NCBI GenBank assembly: GCA_022605955.1 | Contig: JAKCOZ010000041.1 | Coordinates: 207,501-271,500, forward strand | Direction: 5' to 3' | From: Rallus limicola | Lineage: Eukaryota; Chordata; Aves; Gruiformes; Rallidae | DNA length: 64,000 nt | In this document: positions 10,926 through 23,600 of the stretch, piece by piece | How positions within the stretch are numbered: the stretch's first letter is position 1 | How the letters are laid out: each line of letters starts with the position of its first letter | The notes under the pieces: model-generated | The model's input: the letters and a program-made list of their open reading frames with translations, nothing else | The model's database searches: none | What the model was told of the DNA's origin: nothing | Position numbers and translations under genes: made by a program

Positions 10926-13900
10926 TAGGGTAAGGTTTCAGTTAGGGTTAGGGTTAGGGTTAGGGTTAGTGTTAGGGTTAGGGTTAGGTTTAGGGTTCAG
11001 TTAGGTTTAGGGTTAGGGTTAGGGTTAGGGTTATTTTTAGGTTTAGGGTTAGGGTTTGGGTTAGGGTTAGGGTTAGAGTTCAGTTAGGGTTAGGGTTAGG
11101 GTTAGTGTAAGGTTTAGGGTTAGGGTTAGTGTTAGGTTTCATTTAGGGTTAGGGTTAGGGTTAGGGTTAGGGTTACGGTTAGGCTTAGTGTTAGGGTTAC
11201 GGTTAGGCATAGTGTTGGGGTTAGGGTTAGGTTTAGGGATTAGTTTGGTTTAGGGTTAGGATTTGGGTTAGGTTAAGGGATAGGGTTAGGATTATGGATA
11301 GGTTTCAGTTAGGATTAGGGTCAGGGATAGGTTTAGGGTTAGGGTTAAGGTTATGTTTAGGGTTAGGGTTCAGTTAGGGTTAGGTTTAAGGTTAGGGTTA
11401 GTGTTAGGATTCAGTTAGGATTAGGGTTTGGGTTAGGGTTAGGTTTCAGTTAGGGTTAGGGTTAGGGTTAGGGTTATGGTTAGTGTTAGGGTTAGGGTTA
11501 GGTTTAGGGTTCAGTTAGGTTTAGGGTTAGGGTTAGGGTTAGGGTTACGTTTAGGTTTAGGGTTAGGGTTTGGGTAAGGGTTAGGGTTAGAGTTCAGTTA
11601 GGGTTAGGGTTAGGGTTAGGTTTAGTGTAAGGTTTAGGGTTAGGGTTAGGGTTAGGTTTCAGTTAGGGTTAGGGTTAGGGTTAGGGTTAGGGTTACGGTT
11701 AGGCTTAGTGTTAGGGTTACGGTTAGGCATAGTGTTGGGGTTAGGGTTAGGTTTAGGGATTAGTTAGGTTTAGGGTTAGGGTTAGGGGTAGGGTTAGGGT
11801 TAGGTTTAGGGTTCAGTTAGGTTTAGGGTTACGGTATAGGTTAGGGTTAGGTTTTTGGTTCAGTTAGCTTTAGGGTTAGGGTTCAGTTAGTGTTAGGGTT
11901 AAGGTTAGGGTAAGGGTTAGGGTTAGCGTTAGGGTTCAGTTAGGATTAGGGTTAGGGTTAGGGTTAGGGAGCAGTTAGGGTTAGGGTTAGGGTTAGGGTT
12001 ATGTTTAGGGTTAGGGTTAGGGTAAGGGTTCTGTTAGTGTAAGGGTTAGGATTAGGGTTAGGTTTAGGGTTTAGTTAGGTTTAGGGTTAGGGTTAGGGTT
12101 AGGGTTAGGGTTAGGCTGAGGGTTCAGTTAGGGTTAGGGTTAGTGTTAGGGTTAGGGTTAGGTTTAGGGATCAGTTAGGTTTAGGGTTAGGGTTCAGTTA
12201 GGATTGTTGTTAAGGTTAGGGTTAGGGTTACGGTTCAGTTAGGATTAGGGTTAAGGTTAGGGTTAGGGTTAGGGTTCAGTTAGGATTAGGGTTAGGGTTA
12301 GGGTTAGGGTTAGGGTTAGGGTTGGGTTTAGGGTTCAGTTAGGTTTAGGGTTAGGGTTAGGGTTAGGGTTACGTTTAGGTTTAGGTTTAGAGTTTGAGTT
12401 AGGGTTAGGGTTAGAGTTCAGTTAGGGTTAGGGTTAGGGTTAGGGTTAGTGTAAGGTTTATGGTTCAGTTTGGTTTAGGGTTAGGGTTCAGTTAGGGTTA
12501 GGGTTAAGGTTAGGGTTAGGGTTAGGGTTAGGGTTATTTTTAGGTTTAGGGTTAGGGTTTGGGTTAGGGTTAGGGTTAGAGTTCAGTTAGGGTTAGGGTT
12601 AGGGTTAGGGTTAGTGTAAGGTTTAGGGTTAAGGTTAGGGTTAGGTTTCATTTAGGGTTAGGGTTAGGGTTAGGGTTAGGGTTACGGTTAGGCTTAGTGT
12701 TAGGGTTACGGTTAGGCATAGTGTTGGGGTTAGGGTTAGGTTTAGGGATTAGTTAGGTTTAGGGTTAGGATTTGGGTTAGGTTTAGGGATAGGGTTAGGG
12801 TTATGGATAGGTTTCAGTTAGGATTAGGGTCAGGGATAGGTTTAGGGTTAGGGTTAAGGTTATGTTTAGGGTTAGGGTTCAGTTAGGGTTAGGTTTAAGG
12901 TTAGGGTTAGTGTTAGGATTCAGTTAGGATTAGGGTTTGGGTTAGGGTTAGGTTTCAGTTAGGGTTAGGGTTAGGGTTAGGGTTATGGTTAGGGTTAGGG
13001 TTAGGGTTAGGTTTAGGGTTCAGTTAGGTTTAGGGTTAGGGTTAGGGTTAGGGTTACGTTTAGGTTTAGGGTTAGGGTTTGGGTTAGGGTTAGGGTTAGA
13101 GTTCAGTTAGGGTTAGGGTTAGGGTTAGGTTTAGTGTAAGGTTTAGGGTTAGGGTTAGGGTTAGGTTTCAGTTAGGGTTAGGGTTAGGGTTAGGGTTAGG
13201 GTTACGGTTAGGCTTAGTGTTAGGGTTACGGTTAGGCATAGTGTTGGGGTTAGGGTTAGGTTTAGGGATTAGTTAGGTTTAGGGTTAGGGTTAGGGGTAG
13301 GGTTAGGGTTAGGTTTAGGGTTCAGTTAGGTTTAGGGTTACGGTATAGGTTAGGGTTAGGTTTTTGGTTCAGTTAGCTTTAGGGTTAGGGTTCAGTTAGT
13401 GTTAGGGTTAAGGTTAGGGTAAGGGTTAGGGTTAGCGTTAGGGTTCAGTTAGGATTAGGGTTAGGGTTAGGGTTAGGGAGCAGTTAGGGTTAGGGTTAGG
13501 GTTAGGGTTATGTTTAGGGTTAGGGTTAGGGTAAGGGTTCTGTTAGTGTAAGGGTTAGGATTAGGGTTAGGTTTAGGGTTTAGTTAGGTTTAGGGTTAGG
13601 GTTAGGGTTAGGGTTAGGGTTAGGCTGAGGGTTCAGTTAGGGTTAGGGTTAGTGTTAGGGTTAGGGTTAGGTTTAGGGATCAGTTAGGTTTAGGGTTAGG
13701 GTTCAGTTAGGATTGTTGTTAAGGTTAGGGTTAGGGTTACGGTTCAGTTAGGATTAGGGTTAAGGTTAGGGTTAGGGTTAGGGTTCAGTTAGGATTAGGG
13801 TTAGGTTTAGGGTTAGGGTTAGGGTTAGGGTTACGTTTAGGTTTAGGTTTAGAGTTTGAGTTAGAGTTAGGGTTAGAGTTCAGTTAGGGTTAGGGTTAGG

Positions 13901-16900
13901 GTTAGGGTTAGTGTAAGGTTTATGGTTCAGTTTGGTTTAGGGTTAGGGTTCAGTTAGGGTTAGGGTTAAGGTTAGGGTTAGGGTTAGGGTTAGGTTACAG
14001 TTAGGGTTAGGGTTAGGGTTCAGTTAGGGTTAAGGTTAGGGTTCAGTTAGGATTAGGGTTAGGGTTAGGGTTAGGGTTAGGGTTATGTTTAGGGTTACTG
14101 TTTGGATTAGGGTTAAGTTTAGGGTTTAGTTAGGTTTAGGGTTAGGGTTAGGGTTAGGGTTAGGTTTAGGGTTCAGTTAGGGTTAGGGTTAGTGTTAGGT
14201 TTAGGGTTAGGTTTAGGGTTCAGTTAAGTTTAGGGTAAGGGTTCAGTTAGGGTTAGGGTTAGGGTTAGGGTTAGGGTTAGGTTTAGGGTTCAGTTAGGAT
14301 TAGGGTTAGGGTTAGGGTTAGGTTTCAGTTAGGGTTAGGGTTAGGTTTAGGGTTAGGTTTAAAGCTCAGTTAGATTTAGGGTTAGGGTTAGGGTTAGGGT
14401 TATGTTTAGGGTTAGGGTTAGGGTTTGGGTTAGGGTTACGGTTAGAGTTCAGTTAGGGTTAGGGTTAGGGTTAGGGTTAGGGTTAGGGTTAGGGTAAGGT
14501 TTAGGGTTCAGTTTGCTTTAGGGTAAGGGTTCAGTTAGGGTTAGGGTTAAGGTTAGGGTTAGGGTTAGGGTTAGGTTACAGTTAGGGTTAGGGTTAGGGT
14601 TAGTGTTAGGGTTAGGGTTAGGGTTCTGTTAGGTTTTGGATTAGGGTTAGGGTTAGGGTTAGGTTTAGCGTTCAGTTAGCGTTAGTGTTAACGTTAGGGT
14701 TAGGTTTAGGGTTAGGGTTAAGTTTATAATTAGGGTTCAGTTAGGTTAAGGGTTACGTGAGGATTAGCGTTAGGGATAGGATTAGGGTTAGGGTTAGGTT
14801 TAGGGTTCAGTTAGGGTTAGGGTTACGCATAGTGTTAGGTTTAGGATTAGGATTAGGGTTATGGTGAGGGTTCAGTTAGGGTTAGGGTTAGGGTTTAGTT
14901 ATGATTAGGGTTAGGGTTAGGGTTAGGGTTAGGGTTATGGTTAGGGTAAATGTTAGGGTTAGGGTTAGGTTTAGCATTTAGTTAGGTTTAGGGTTAGGGT
15001 TAGGGTTAGGGTTAGGGTTAGGGTTAGGGTTAGGGTTAGGGTTCAGTTAGGGTTAGGGTTAGTGTTAGGGTTAGATTATGTTTAGGGTTCAGTTAAGTTT
15101 AGGGTTAGGGTTCAGTTAGGGTTAGGGTTAAGGTTAGGGTTAGGGTTAGGGTTCAGTTAGGATTAGAGTTAGGGTTAGGGTTAGGTTTCTGTTAGGGTTA
15201 GTGTTAGGGTTAGGGTTAGTGTTAGGTTTAGGGTTAGGTTTAGGGTTCTGTTAGGTTTAGGGTTAGGGTTAGGGTTAGGGTTACGTTTAGGGTTAGGTTT
15301 AGGGTTTGGGTTAGGGTTAGGGTTAGAGTTCAGTTAGAGTTAGGGTTAGGGTTAGGGTTAGAGTAAGGTTTAGGGTTCAGTTTGCTTTAAGTTAAGGGTT
15401 CAGTTAAGGTTAGGGGTAAGGTTAGGGTTAGGGTTAGGGTTAGGTTACAGTTAGGGTTAGGGTTAGGGTTAGGGTTAGGGTTAGGGTTAGGGTTAGGGTT
15501 CTGTTAGGGTTTGGATTAGGGTTATGGTTAGGTTTAGGGTTAGGGTTAGGTTTAGGGTTAGGGTTTGGTTAAGGATTAGGGTTAGGGTTCAGTTAGGGTT
15601 AGGTTTAGGGTTAGCGTTAGGGTTCAGTAAGTGTTAGGGTTAGGGTTATGGTTAGTGTTAGGTTTAGGGTTATGTTTAGGGTTTAGTTAGGGTTAGATTT
15701 AGGGTTAGTTTTAGGGTTAGGGTTAGGGTTTGGGTTCAGTTAGGTTTAGGGTTAGGGTTAGGGTTAGGTTTAGTGTTATGGTTAGGGTTAGGTTTAGGGT
15801 TCAGTTAGGTTTATGGTTAGGTTTAGGGTTAGGGTTAGGGTTAGGGTAAGAGTTCAGTTAGGGTTAGGGTTACGGTTAGGGTTAGGTTTAGGGTTAGGGT
15901 TAGGGTTCAGTAAGGGTTAGGGTTATGGTTAGTGTTAGGGATAGGGTTAGGTTTAGGGTTCAGTTAGGGTTAGGGTTAGGGTTAGGGTTAGGGTTAGGAT
16001 TATAGTTAGGGTTCAGTTAGGGTTACGGTTTGGGTTAGGGTTAAGGTTAGTGTTAGGGTTCATTTAGGGTTAGTGTTAGGGTTAGGGTTAGTATTAGGGT
16101 TAGGGTTAGGGTTAGGTTTCAGTTAGGGTTAGGGTTAGGGTTAGGGTTAGGGTTAGGGTTAGGGTTAGGGTTATGGTTAGGGTTCAGTTAGGGTAAGGTT
16201 TAGGGTTAGGATTAGGGTTAGGGATAGGGCTAGGGTTAGGGTTATGGTTTGGGTTCAGTTAGGGTTAGGTTTAGGTTTAGGGTTAGGGTTATGTTTCAGT
16301 TAGGGTTAGGGTTAGGGTTAGGGTTAGTGTTAGGGTAAGGGTTAGGTTTAGGGTTCAGTTAGGTTTAGGGTTAGGGTTACGGTTAGGGTTACGTTTAGGG
16401 TTAGGGTTAGTGTTAGGGTTAGGGTTAGAATTCAGTTAGGGTTATGGTAGGGGTTAGGGTTAGTGTAAGTTTTAGTGTTCAGTTTGCTTTAGGGTTAGGG
16501 TTCAGTTAGGGTTAGTGTTAACGTTAGGGTTAGGTTTAGGGTTAGGGTACAGTTAGGGTTAGGGTTAGGGTTAGGGTTAGGGTAAGGGTTCTGTTAGGGT
16601 TTGGGTTAGGGATAGAGTTAGGGTTAGGATTATGGTTCAGTTAGCGTTAGGGTTAGGGTTTGGGTTAGGTTTAGGGTTAGTGTTATGGTTAGGGTTAGGT
16701 TTAGGGTTCAGTTAGGTTTAGGGTTAGGGTTAGGGTTATTGTTAGGGTTAGGGTTAGGGTAAGGGTTATTGTTCATTTAGGGTTAGGGTTTTTGTTAGAG
16801 TTAAGGTTAGGTTTCGGGTTCCGTTAGGGTTAGGGTTAGGGTAAGGGTTCAGTTAGGGTTAGGGTTACGGTTAGGGTTAGGTTAAGGGTTAGGGTTAGGG

Positions 16901-17694
16901 TTAGGGTTACGGTTCAGTTAGGGTTAGGTTTAGGGTTAGCGTTAGGGTTCAGTAAGGGTTAGGGTTAAGGTTAGTGTTAGGGATAGGGTTAGGTTTAGGG
17001 TTCAGTTACGTTTAGGGTTAGGGTTAGGGTTAGGATTATAGTTAGGGTTCAGTTAGGGTTAGGGTTTGGGTTAGGGTTAAGGTTAGTGTTAGGGTTCAGT
17101 TAGGGTTAGTGTTAGGGTTAGGGTTAGTATTAGGGTTAGGGTTAGGTTTAGGGTTCAATTAGCCTTAGAATTAGAGTTAGGGTTAGGGTTAGGGTTAGGG
17201 TTAGGTTTAGGGATAGGGTTAGGGTTAGGGATAGATTTCAGTTAGGATTAGGTTCAGGGATGGGTTTAGGGTTAGGGTTAGGGTTATGGTTAGGGTTAGG
17301 GTTAGGTTTAGGGTTCAGTTAGGGTTAGGGTTAAGGTTAGGGTTAGTGTTAGGGTTCACTTAGGATTAGGGTTAGGGTTAGGGTTAGGTTTCAGTTAGGG
17401 TTAGGGTTAGGGTAAGGGTTAGTGTAAGGGTTAGGGTTAGGTTTAGGGTTCAGTTAGGTTTAGGGTTAGGGTTAGGGTTAGGGTTACGTTTAGGTTTAGG
17501 GTTAGGGTTTGGGTTAGGGTTAGGGTTAGAGTTCAGTTAGGGTTAGGGTTAGTTTTAGGGTTAGTGTAAGGTTTAGGGTTCAGTTTGCTTTAGGTTTAGG
17601 GTTCAGTTAGGGTTAGGGTTAAGGTTAGGGTTAGGGTTAGGTTTCAGTTAGGGTTAGGGTTAGGGTTAGGGTTAGGGTTAGGGTTAGGGTTAGG
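9265..17694 (+). repeat. Large tandem duplication, left copy (about 8.4 kb)
   Basis: The order of rare variants in 9265-17694 is followed in the same order by 17695-26580, directly adjacent. Matching landmarks: GGCTTTTTGTTAGGG (9303/17735), TTAGGCATAGTGTTGGGG (11206 and 12714/19567), AAAGCTCAGTTAGATTTAGG (about 14360/21290), GTTAGTGTTAACGTTAGGG (about 14683/21580) and GGGATAGAG (about 16600/23549). The offset starts at about 8430 and falls to about 6850 where the right copy lacks one 1.5 kb subunit. Confidence 0.8.
11020..13990 (+). repeat. Tandem pair of about 1.5 kb units
   Basis: Unit 1 is about 11020-12525 and unit 2 about 12526-13990. The landmark TTAGGCATAGTGTTGGGG occurs twice in each: at 11206 and 11725, then 12714 and 13234, giving an offset of 1508-1509. 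Inside each unit the two landmarks are 519-520 bases apart, so the unit itself contains an older half-kilobase duplication. A single copy lies at about 19375-20885 with the same 520-base internal spacing (19567 and 20087). Confidence 0.8.
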
Positions 17695-20600
17695 GTTAGG
17701 GTTGTGGTTAGGGTTAGGGTAAGGGTTCTGTTAGGCTTTTTGTTAGGGTAAGGTTTAGGGTTAAGTTTAGGGTTCAGTTAGCGTTAGTCTTAAGGTTAGG
17801 GTTAGGTTTAGCGTTAGGTTTCAGTAAGGGTTAGGGTTAGGGTTAGGGTTAGGGTTAGCGTTAGGGTTAGGATTAGGTATAGTGTTAGGGTTCAGTTAGG
17901 GTTAGCGTTAGGGTTAGGGTTAGGGTTAGGGTTCAGTTAGCGTTAGGATTAGGGTTAGGGTTAGGTTTAGGATTAGAGTTAGGGTTCAGTTAGGGTTAGG
18001 GTTAGGTTTAGGGTTAGTGTTAGGGTTAGGGTTAGGGTTCAGTTAGGGTTAGTGTTAGGGTTAGATTTAGGGTTATTGTTCAGTAAGCGTTAGGGTTACG
18101 GTTAGGGTTAGGGTTCAGTTAGGGTTAGGGTTACGGTTAGGGTTAGGTTTAGGATTAGGTTTAGGGTTAGGGTTAGGGTTCAGTTAGGGTTAGGGTTAGG
18201 GTTAGGGTTAGGGTTAGGGTTAGGTTTAGGGTTCAGTTAGCCTTAGCGTTAGTGTTAGCTTTAGGGTTAGGTTTAGGGTTAGGGTTATGGTTAGGGTTCA
18301 GTTAGGTTAAGGGTTAGGGTTACGATTAGGGTTAGGGATAGGGTTAGGGTTAGCGTTATGGTTAGGGTTAGTGTTAGGGTTAGGGTTAGGTTTAGGGTTA
18401 GGGTTAGGGTTAGGGTTAGGGTTAGGGTTAGGGTTAGGGTTACGTTTAGGGTTAGGGTTAGGGTTTGGGTTAGGGTTAGGGTTAGGGTTAGGGTTAGGGT
18501 TCAGTTAGGGTTAGGGTTACGGTTAGGGTTAGGTTTAGGTTTAGGGTTAGGTTTAGGGTTAGGGTTCAGTTAGGGTTAGGTTTAGGGTTATCATTAGGGT
18601 TCAGTAAGGGTTAGGGTTATGGTTAGTGTTAGGGATAGGGTTATGTTTAGTGTTTAGTTAGGGTTAGTTTTAGGGTTAGGGTTAGGGTTTGGGTTCAGTT
18701 AGGGTTAGGGTTAGGGTTAGTGTTATGGTTAGGGTTAGGTTTAGGGTTCAGTTAGGTTTAGGGTTAGGGTTAGGGTTAGGGTTAGGGTAAGGGTTATTGT
18801 TCATTTAGGGTTAGGGTTTTTGTTAGAGTTAAGGTTAGGGTTCGGGTTCCGTTAGGGTTAGGGATAGGGTTAGGTTTAGGGTTCAGTTAGCGTTATGGTT
18901 TGGGTTAGGGATAAGCTTAGTGTTAGGGTTCAGTTAGGGTTAGTGTTAGGGTTAGGGTTAGTATTAGCGTTCGGGTTAGGTTTAGGGTTCAGTTAGCCTT
19001 AGAATTAGAGTTAGGATTAGGGTTAGGGTTTGGGTTAGGTTTAGGGATAGGGTTAGGGTTATGGAAAGGGTTCAGTTAGGATTAGGGTCAGGGATAGGTT
19101 TAGGGTTAGGGTTAGGGTTATGTTTAGGGTTAGGGTTAGGTTTAGGTTTCAGTTAGGGTTAGGGTTACTGTTAGGGTTGGGTTAGGTTTAGGGTTCAGTT
19201 ATGTTTAGGGTTAGGGTTCAGTTAGGGTTAGGTTTAAGGTTAGGGTTAGGGTTAGGATTCAGTTAGGATTAGGGTTAGGGTTAGGGTAAGGTTTCAGTTA
19301 GGGTTAGGGTTAGGGTTAGGGTTAGTGTTAGGGTTAGGGTTAGGTTTAGGGTTCAGTTAGGTTTAGGGTTAGGGTTAGGGTTAGGGTTATTTTTAGGTTT
19401 AGGGTTAGGCTTTGGGTTAGGGTTAGGGTTAGAGTTCAGTTAGGGTTAGGGTTAGAGTTAGGGTTAGTGTAAGGTTTAGGGTTAGGGTTAGGGTTAGGTT
19501 TCATTTAGGGTTAGGGTTAGGGTTAGGGTTAGGGTTACGGTTAGGCTTAGTGTTAGGGTTACGGTTAGGCATAGTGTTGGGGTTAGGGTTAGGTTTAGGG
19601 ATTAGTTAGGTTTAGGGTTAGGATTTGGGTTAGGTTTAGGGATAGGGTTAGGGTTATGGATAGGGTTCAGTTAGGATTAGGGTCAGGGATAGGTTTAGGG
19701 TTAGGGTTAAGGTTATGTTTAGGGTTAGGGTTCAGTTAGGGTTAGGTTTAAGGTTAGGGTTAGTGTTAGGATTCAGTTAGGATTAGGGTTTGGGTTAGGG
19801 TTAGGTTTCAGTTAGGGTTAGGGTTAGGGTTAGGGTTAGTGTTAGGGTTAGGGTTAGGTTTAGGGTTCAGTTAGGTTTAGGGTTAGGGTTAGGGTTAGGG
19901 TTAGGGTTACGTTTAGGTTTAGGGTTAGGGTTTGGGTTAGGGTTAGGGTTAGAGTTCAGTTAGGGTTAGGGTTAGGGTTAGGTTTAGTGTAAGGTTTAGG
20001 GTTAGGGTTAGGGTTAGGTTTCAGTTAGGGTTAGGGTTAGGGTTAGGGTTAGGGTTACGGTTAGGCTTAGTGTTAGGGTTACGGTTAGGCATAGTGTTGG
20101 GGTTAGGGTTAGGTTTAGGGATTAGTTAGGTTTAGGGTTAGGGTTAGGGGTAGGGTTAGGGTTAGGTTTAGGGTTCAGTTAGGTTTAGGGTTACGGTATA
20201 GGTTAGGGTTAGGTTTTTGGTTCAGTTAGCTTTAGGGTTAGGGTTCAGTTAGTGTTAGGGTTAAGGTTAGGGTAAGGGTTAGGGTTAGCGTTAGGGTTCA
20301 GTTAGGATTAGGGTTAGGGTTAGGGTTAGGGAGCAGTTAGGGTTAGGGTTAGGGTTAGGGTTATGTTTAGGGTTAGGGTTAGGGTAAGGGTTCTGTTAGT
20401 GTAAGGGTTAGGATTAGGGTTAGGTTTAGGGTTTAGTTAGGTTTAGGGTTAGGGTTAGGGTTAGGGTTAGGGTTAGGCTGAGGGTTCAGTTAGGGTTAGG
20501 GTTAGTGTTAGGGTTAGGGTTAGGTTTAGGGATCAGTTAGGTTTAGGGTTAGGGTTCAGTTAGGATTGTTGTTAAGGTTAGGGTTAGGGTTACGGTTCAG

Positions 20601-23600
20601 TTAGGATTAGGGTTAAGGTTAGGGTTAGGGTTAGGGTTCAGTTAGGATTAGGGTTAGGGTTAGGGTTAGGGTTAGGGTTAGGGTTGGGTTTAGGGTTCAG
20701 TTAGGTTTAGGGTTAGGGTTAGGGTTAGGGTTACGTTTAGGTTTAGGTTTAGAGTTTGAGTTAGGGTTAGGGTTAGAGTTCAGTTAGGGTTAGGGTTAGG
20801 GTTAGGGTTAGTGTAAGGTTTATGGTTCAGTTTGGTTTAGGGTTAGGGTTCAGTTAGGGTTAGGGTTAAGGTTAGGGTTAGGGTTAGGGTTAGGTTACAG
20901 TTAGGGTTAGGGTTAGGGTTCAGTTAGGGTTAAGGTTAGGGTTCAGTTAGGATTAGGGTTAGGGTTAGGGTTAGGGTTAGGGTTATGTTTAGGGTTACTG
21001 TTTGGGTTAGGTTTATGTTTAGGGTTTAGTTAGGTTTAGGGTTAGGGTTAGGGTTAGGTTTAGGTTTAGTGTTCAGTTAGGGTTAGGGTTAATGTTAGGG
21101 TTAGGGTTAGGTTTAGGGTTCAGTTAAGTTTAGGGTAAGGGTTCAGTTAGGGTTAGGGTTAGGGTTAGGGTTAGGGTTAGGGTTCAGTTAGGATTAGGGT
21201 TAGGGTTAGGGTTAGGTTTCAGTTAGGGTTAGGGTTAGGTTTAGGGTTAGGGTTTGTGTTAGGGTTAGGGTTAGGTTTAAAGCTCAGTTAGATTTAGGGT
21301 TAGGGTTAGGGTTAGGGTTATGTTTAGGGTTAGGGTTAGGGTTTGGGTTAGGGTTACGGTTAGAGTTCAGTTAGGGTTAGGGTTAGGGTTAGGGTTAGGG
21401 TAAGGTTTAGGGTTCAGTTTGCTTTAGGGTAAGGGTTCAGTTAGGGTTAGGGTTAAGGTTAGGGTTAGGGTTAGGGTTAGGTTACAGTTAGGGTTAGGGT
21501 TAGGGTTAGTGTTAGGGTTAGGGTTAGGGTTCTGTTAGGTTTTGGATTAGGGTTAGGGTTAGGGTTAGGTTTAGCGTTCAGTTAGCGTTAGTGTTAACGT
21601 TAGGGTTAGGTTTAGGGTTAGGGTTAAGTTTATAATTAGGGTTCAGTTAGGTTAAGGGTTACGTGAGGATTAGCGTTAGGGATAGGATTAGGGTTAGGGT
21701 TAGGTTTAGGGTTCAGTTAGGGTTAGGGTTACGCATAGGGTTAGGTTTAGGATTAGGATTAGGGTTATGGTGAGGGTTCAGTTAGGTTTAGGGTTAGGGT
21801 TTAGTTATGATTAGGGTTAGGGTTAGGGTTAGGGTTAGGGTTAGGTTATGGTTAGGGTAAATGTTAGGGTTAGGTTTAGGTTTAGCGTTTAGTTAGGTTT
21901 AGGGTTAGGGTTAGGGTTAGGGTTAGGGTTAGGGTTAGGGTTAGGGTTCAGTTAGGGTTAGGGTTAGTGTTAGGGTTAGATTATGTTTAGGGTTCAGTTA
22001 AGTTTAGGGTTAGGTTTCAGTTAGGGTTAGGGTTAAGGTTACGGTTAGGGTTAGCGTTCAGTTAGGATTAGAGTTAGGGTTAGGGTTAGGTTTCTGTTAG
22101 GGTTAGGGTTAGGGTTAGGGTTAGTGTTAGGGTTAGGGTTAGGTTTAGGGTTCTGTTAGGTTTAGGGTTAGGGTTAGGGTTAGGGTTACGTTTAGGGTTA
22201 GGTTTAGGGTTTGGGTTAGGGTTAGGGTTAGAGTTCAGTTAGAGTTAGGGTTAGGGTTAGGGTTAGTGTAAGGTTTAGGGTTCAGTTTGCTTTAAGTTAA
22301 GGGTTCAGTTAAGGTTAGGGTTAAGGTTAGGGTTAGGGTTAGGGTTAGGTTACAGTTAGGGTTAGGGTTAGGGTTAGGGTTAGGGTTATGGTTAGGTTTA
22401 GGGTTAGGGTTCTGTTAGGGTTTGGATTAGGGTTATGGTTAGGTTTAGGTTTAGGGTTCAGTTAGCGTTAGTGTTAGGGTTAGGGTTAGGGTTAGGGTTA
22501 GGGTTAGGGTTAGGATTCAGTTAGGGTTAGGGTTACGGTTAGGGTTAGGTTTAGGGTTAGGGTTTGGTTTAGGATTAGGGTTAGGGTTCAGTTAGGATTA
22601 GGTTTAGGGTTAGCGTTAAGGTTCAGTAAGTGTTAGGGTTAGGGTTATGGTTAGTGTTAGGTTTAGGGTTATGTTTAGGGTTTAGTTAGGGTTAGTTTTA
22701 GGGTTAGGGTTAGGGTTTGGGTTCAGTTAGGGTTAGGGTTAGGGTTAGGGTTAGGTTTAGTGTTATGGTTAGGGTTAGGTTTAGGGTTCAGTTAGGTTTA
22801 TGGTTAGGGTTAGGGTTAGGGTTAGGGTTAGGGTTAGGTTTAGGGTTAGGGTTAGGGTTCAGTAAGGGTTAGGGTTATGGTTAGTGTTAGGGATAGTGTT
22901 AGGTTTAGGGTTCAGTTAGGGTTAGGGTTAGGGTTAGGGTTAGGGTTAGGATTATAGTTAGGGTTCAGTTAGGGTTACGGTTTGGGTTCGGGTTAAGGTT
23001 AGTGTTAGGGTTCATTTAGGGTTAGTGTTAGGGTTAGGGTTAGTATTAGGGTTAGGGTTAGGGTTAGGTTTCAGTTAGGGTTAGGGTTAGGGTTAGGGTT
23101 AGTGTTAGGGTTATGGTTAGGGTTCAGTTAGGGTAAGGTTTAGGGTTAGGATTAGGGTTAGGGATAGGGCTAGGGTTAGGGTTAGGGTTAGGGTTCTTTT
23201 AGGGTTAGGGTTAGGTTTAGGGTTAGGGTTATGTTTCAGTTAGGGTTAGGGTTAGGGTTAGGGTTAGTGTTAGGGTAAGGGTTAGGTTTAGGGTTCAGTT
23301 AGGTTTAGGGTTAGGGTTACGGTTAGGGTTACGTTTAGGGTTAGGGTTAGTGTTAGGGTTAGGGTTAGAGTTCAGTTAGGGTTATGGTAGGGGTTAGGGT
23401 TAGTGTAAGTTTTAGTGTTCAGTTTGCTTTAGGGTTAGGGTTCAGTTAGGGTTAGTGTTAACGTTAGGGTTAGTTTTAGGGTTAGGGTACAGTTAGGGTT
23501 AGGGTTAGGGTTAGGGTTAGGGTAAGGGTTCTGTTAGGGTTTGGGTTAGGGATAGAGATAGGGTTAGGATTATGGTTCAGTTAGCGTTAGGGTTAGGGTT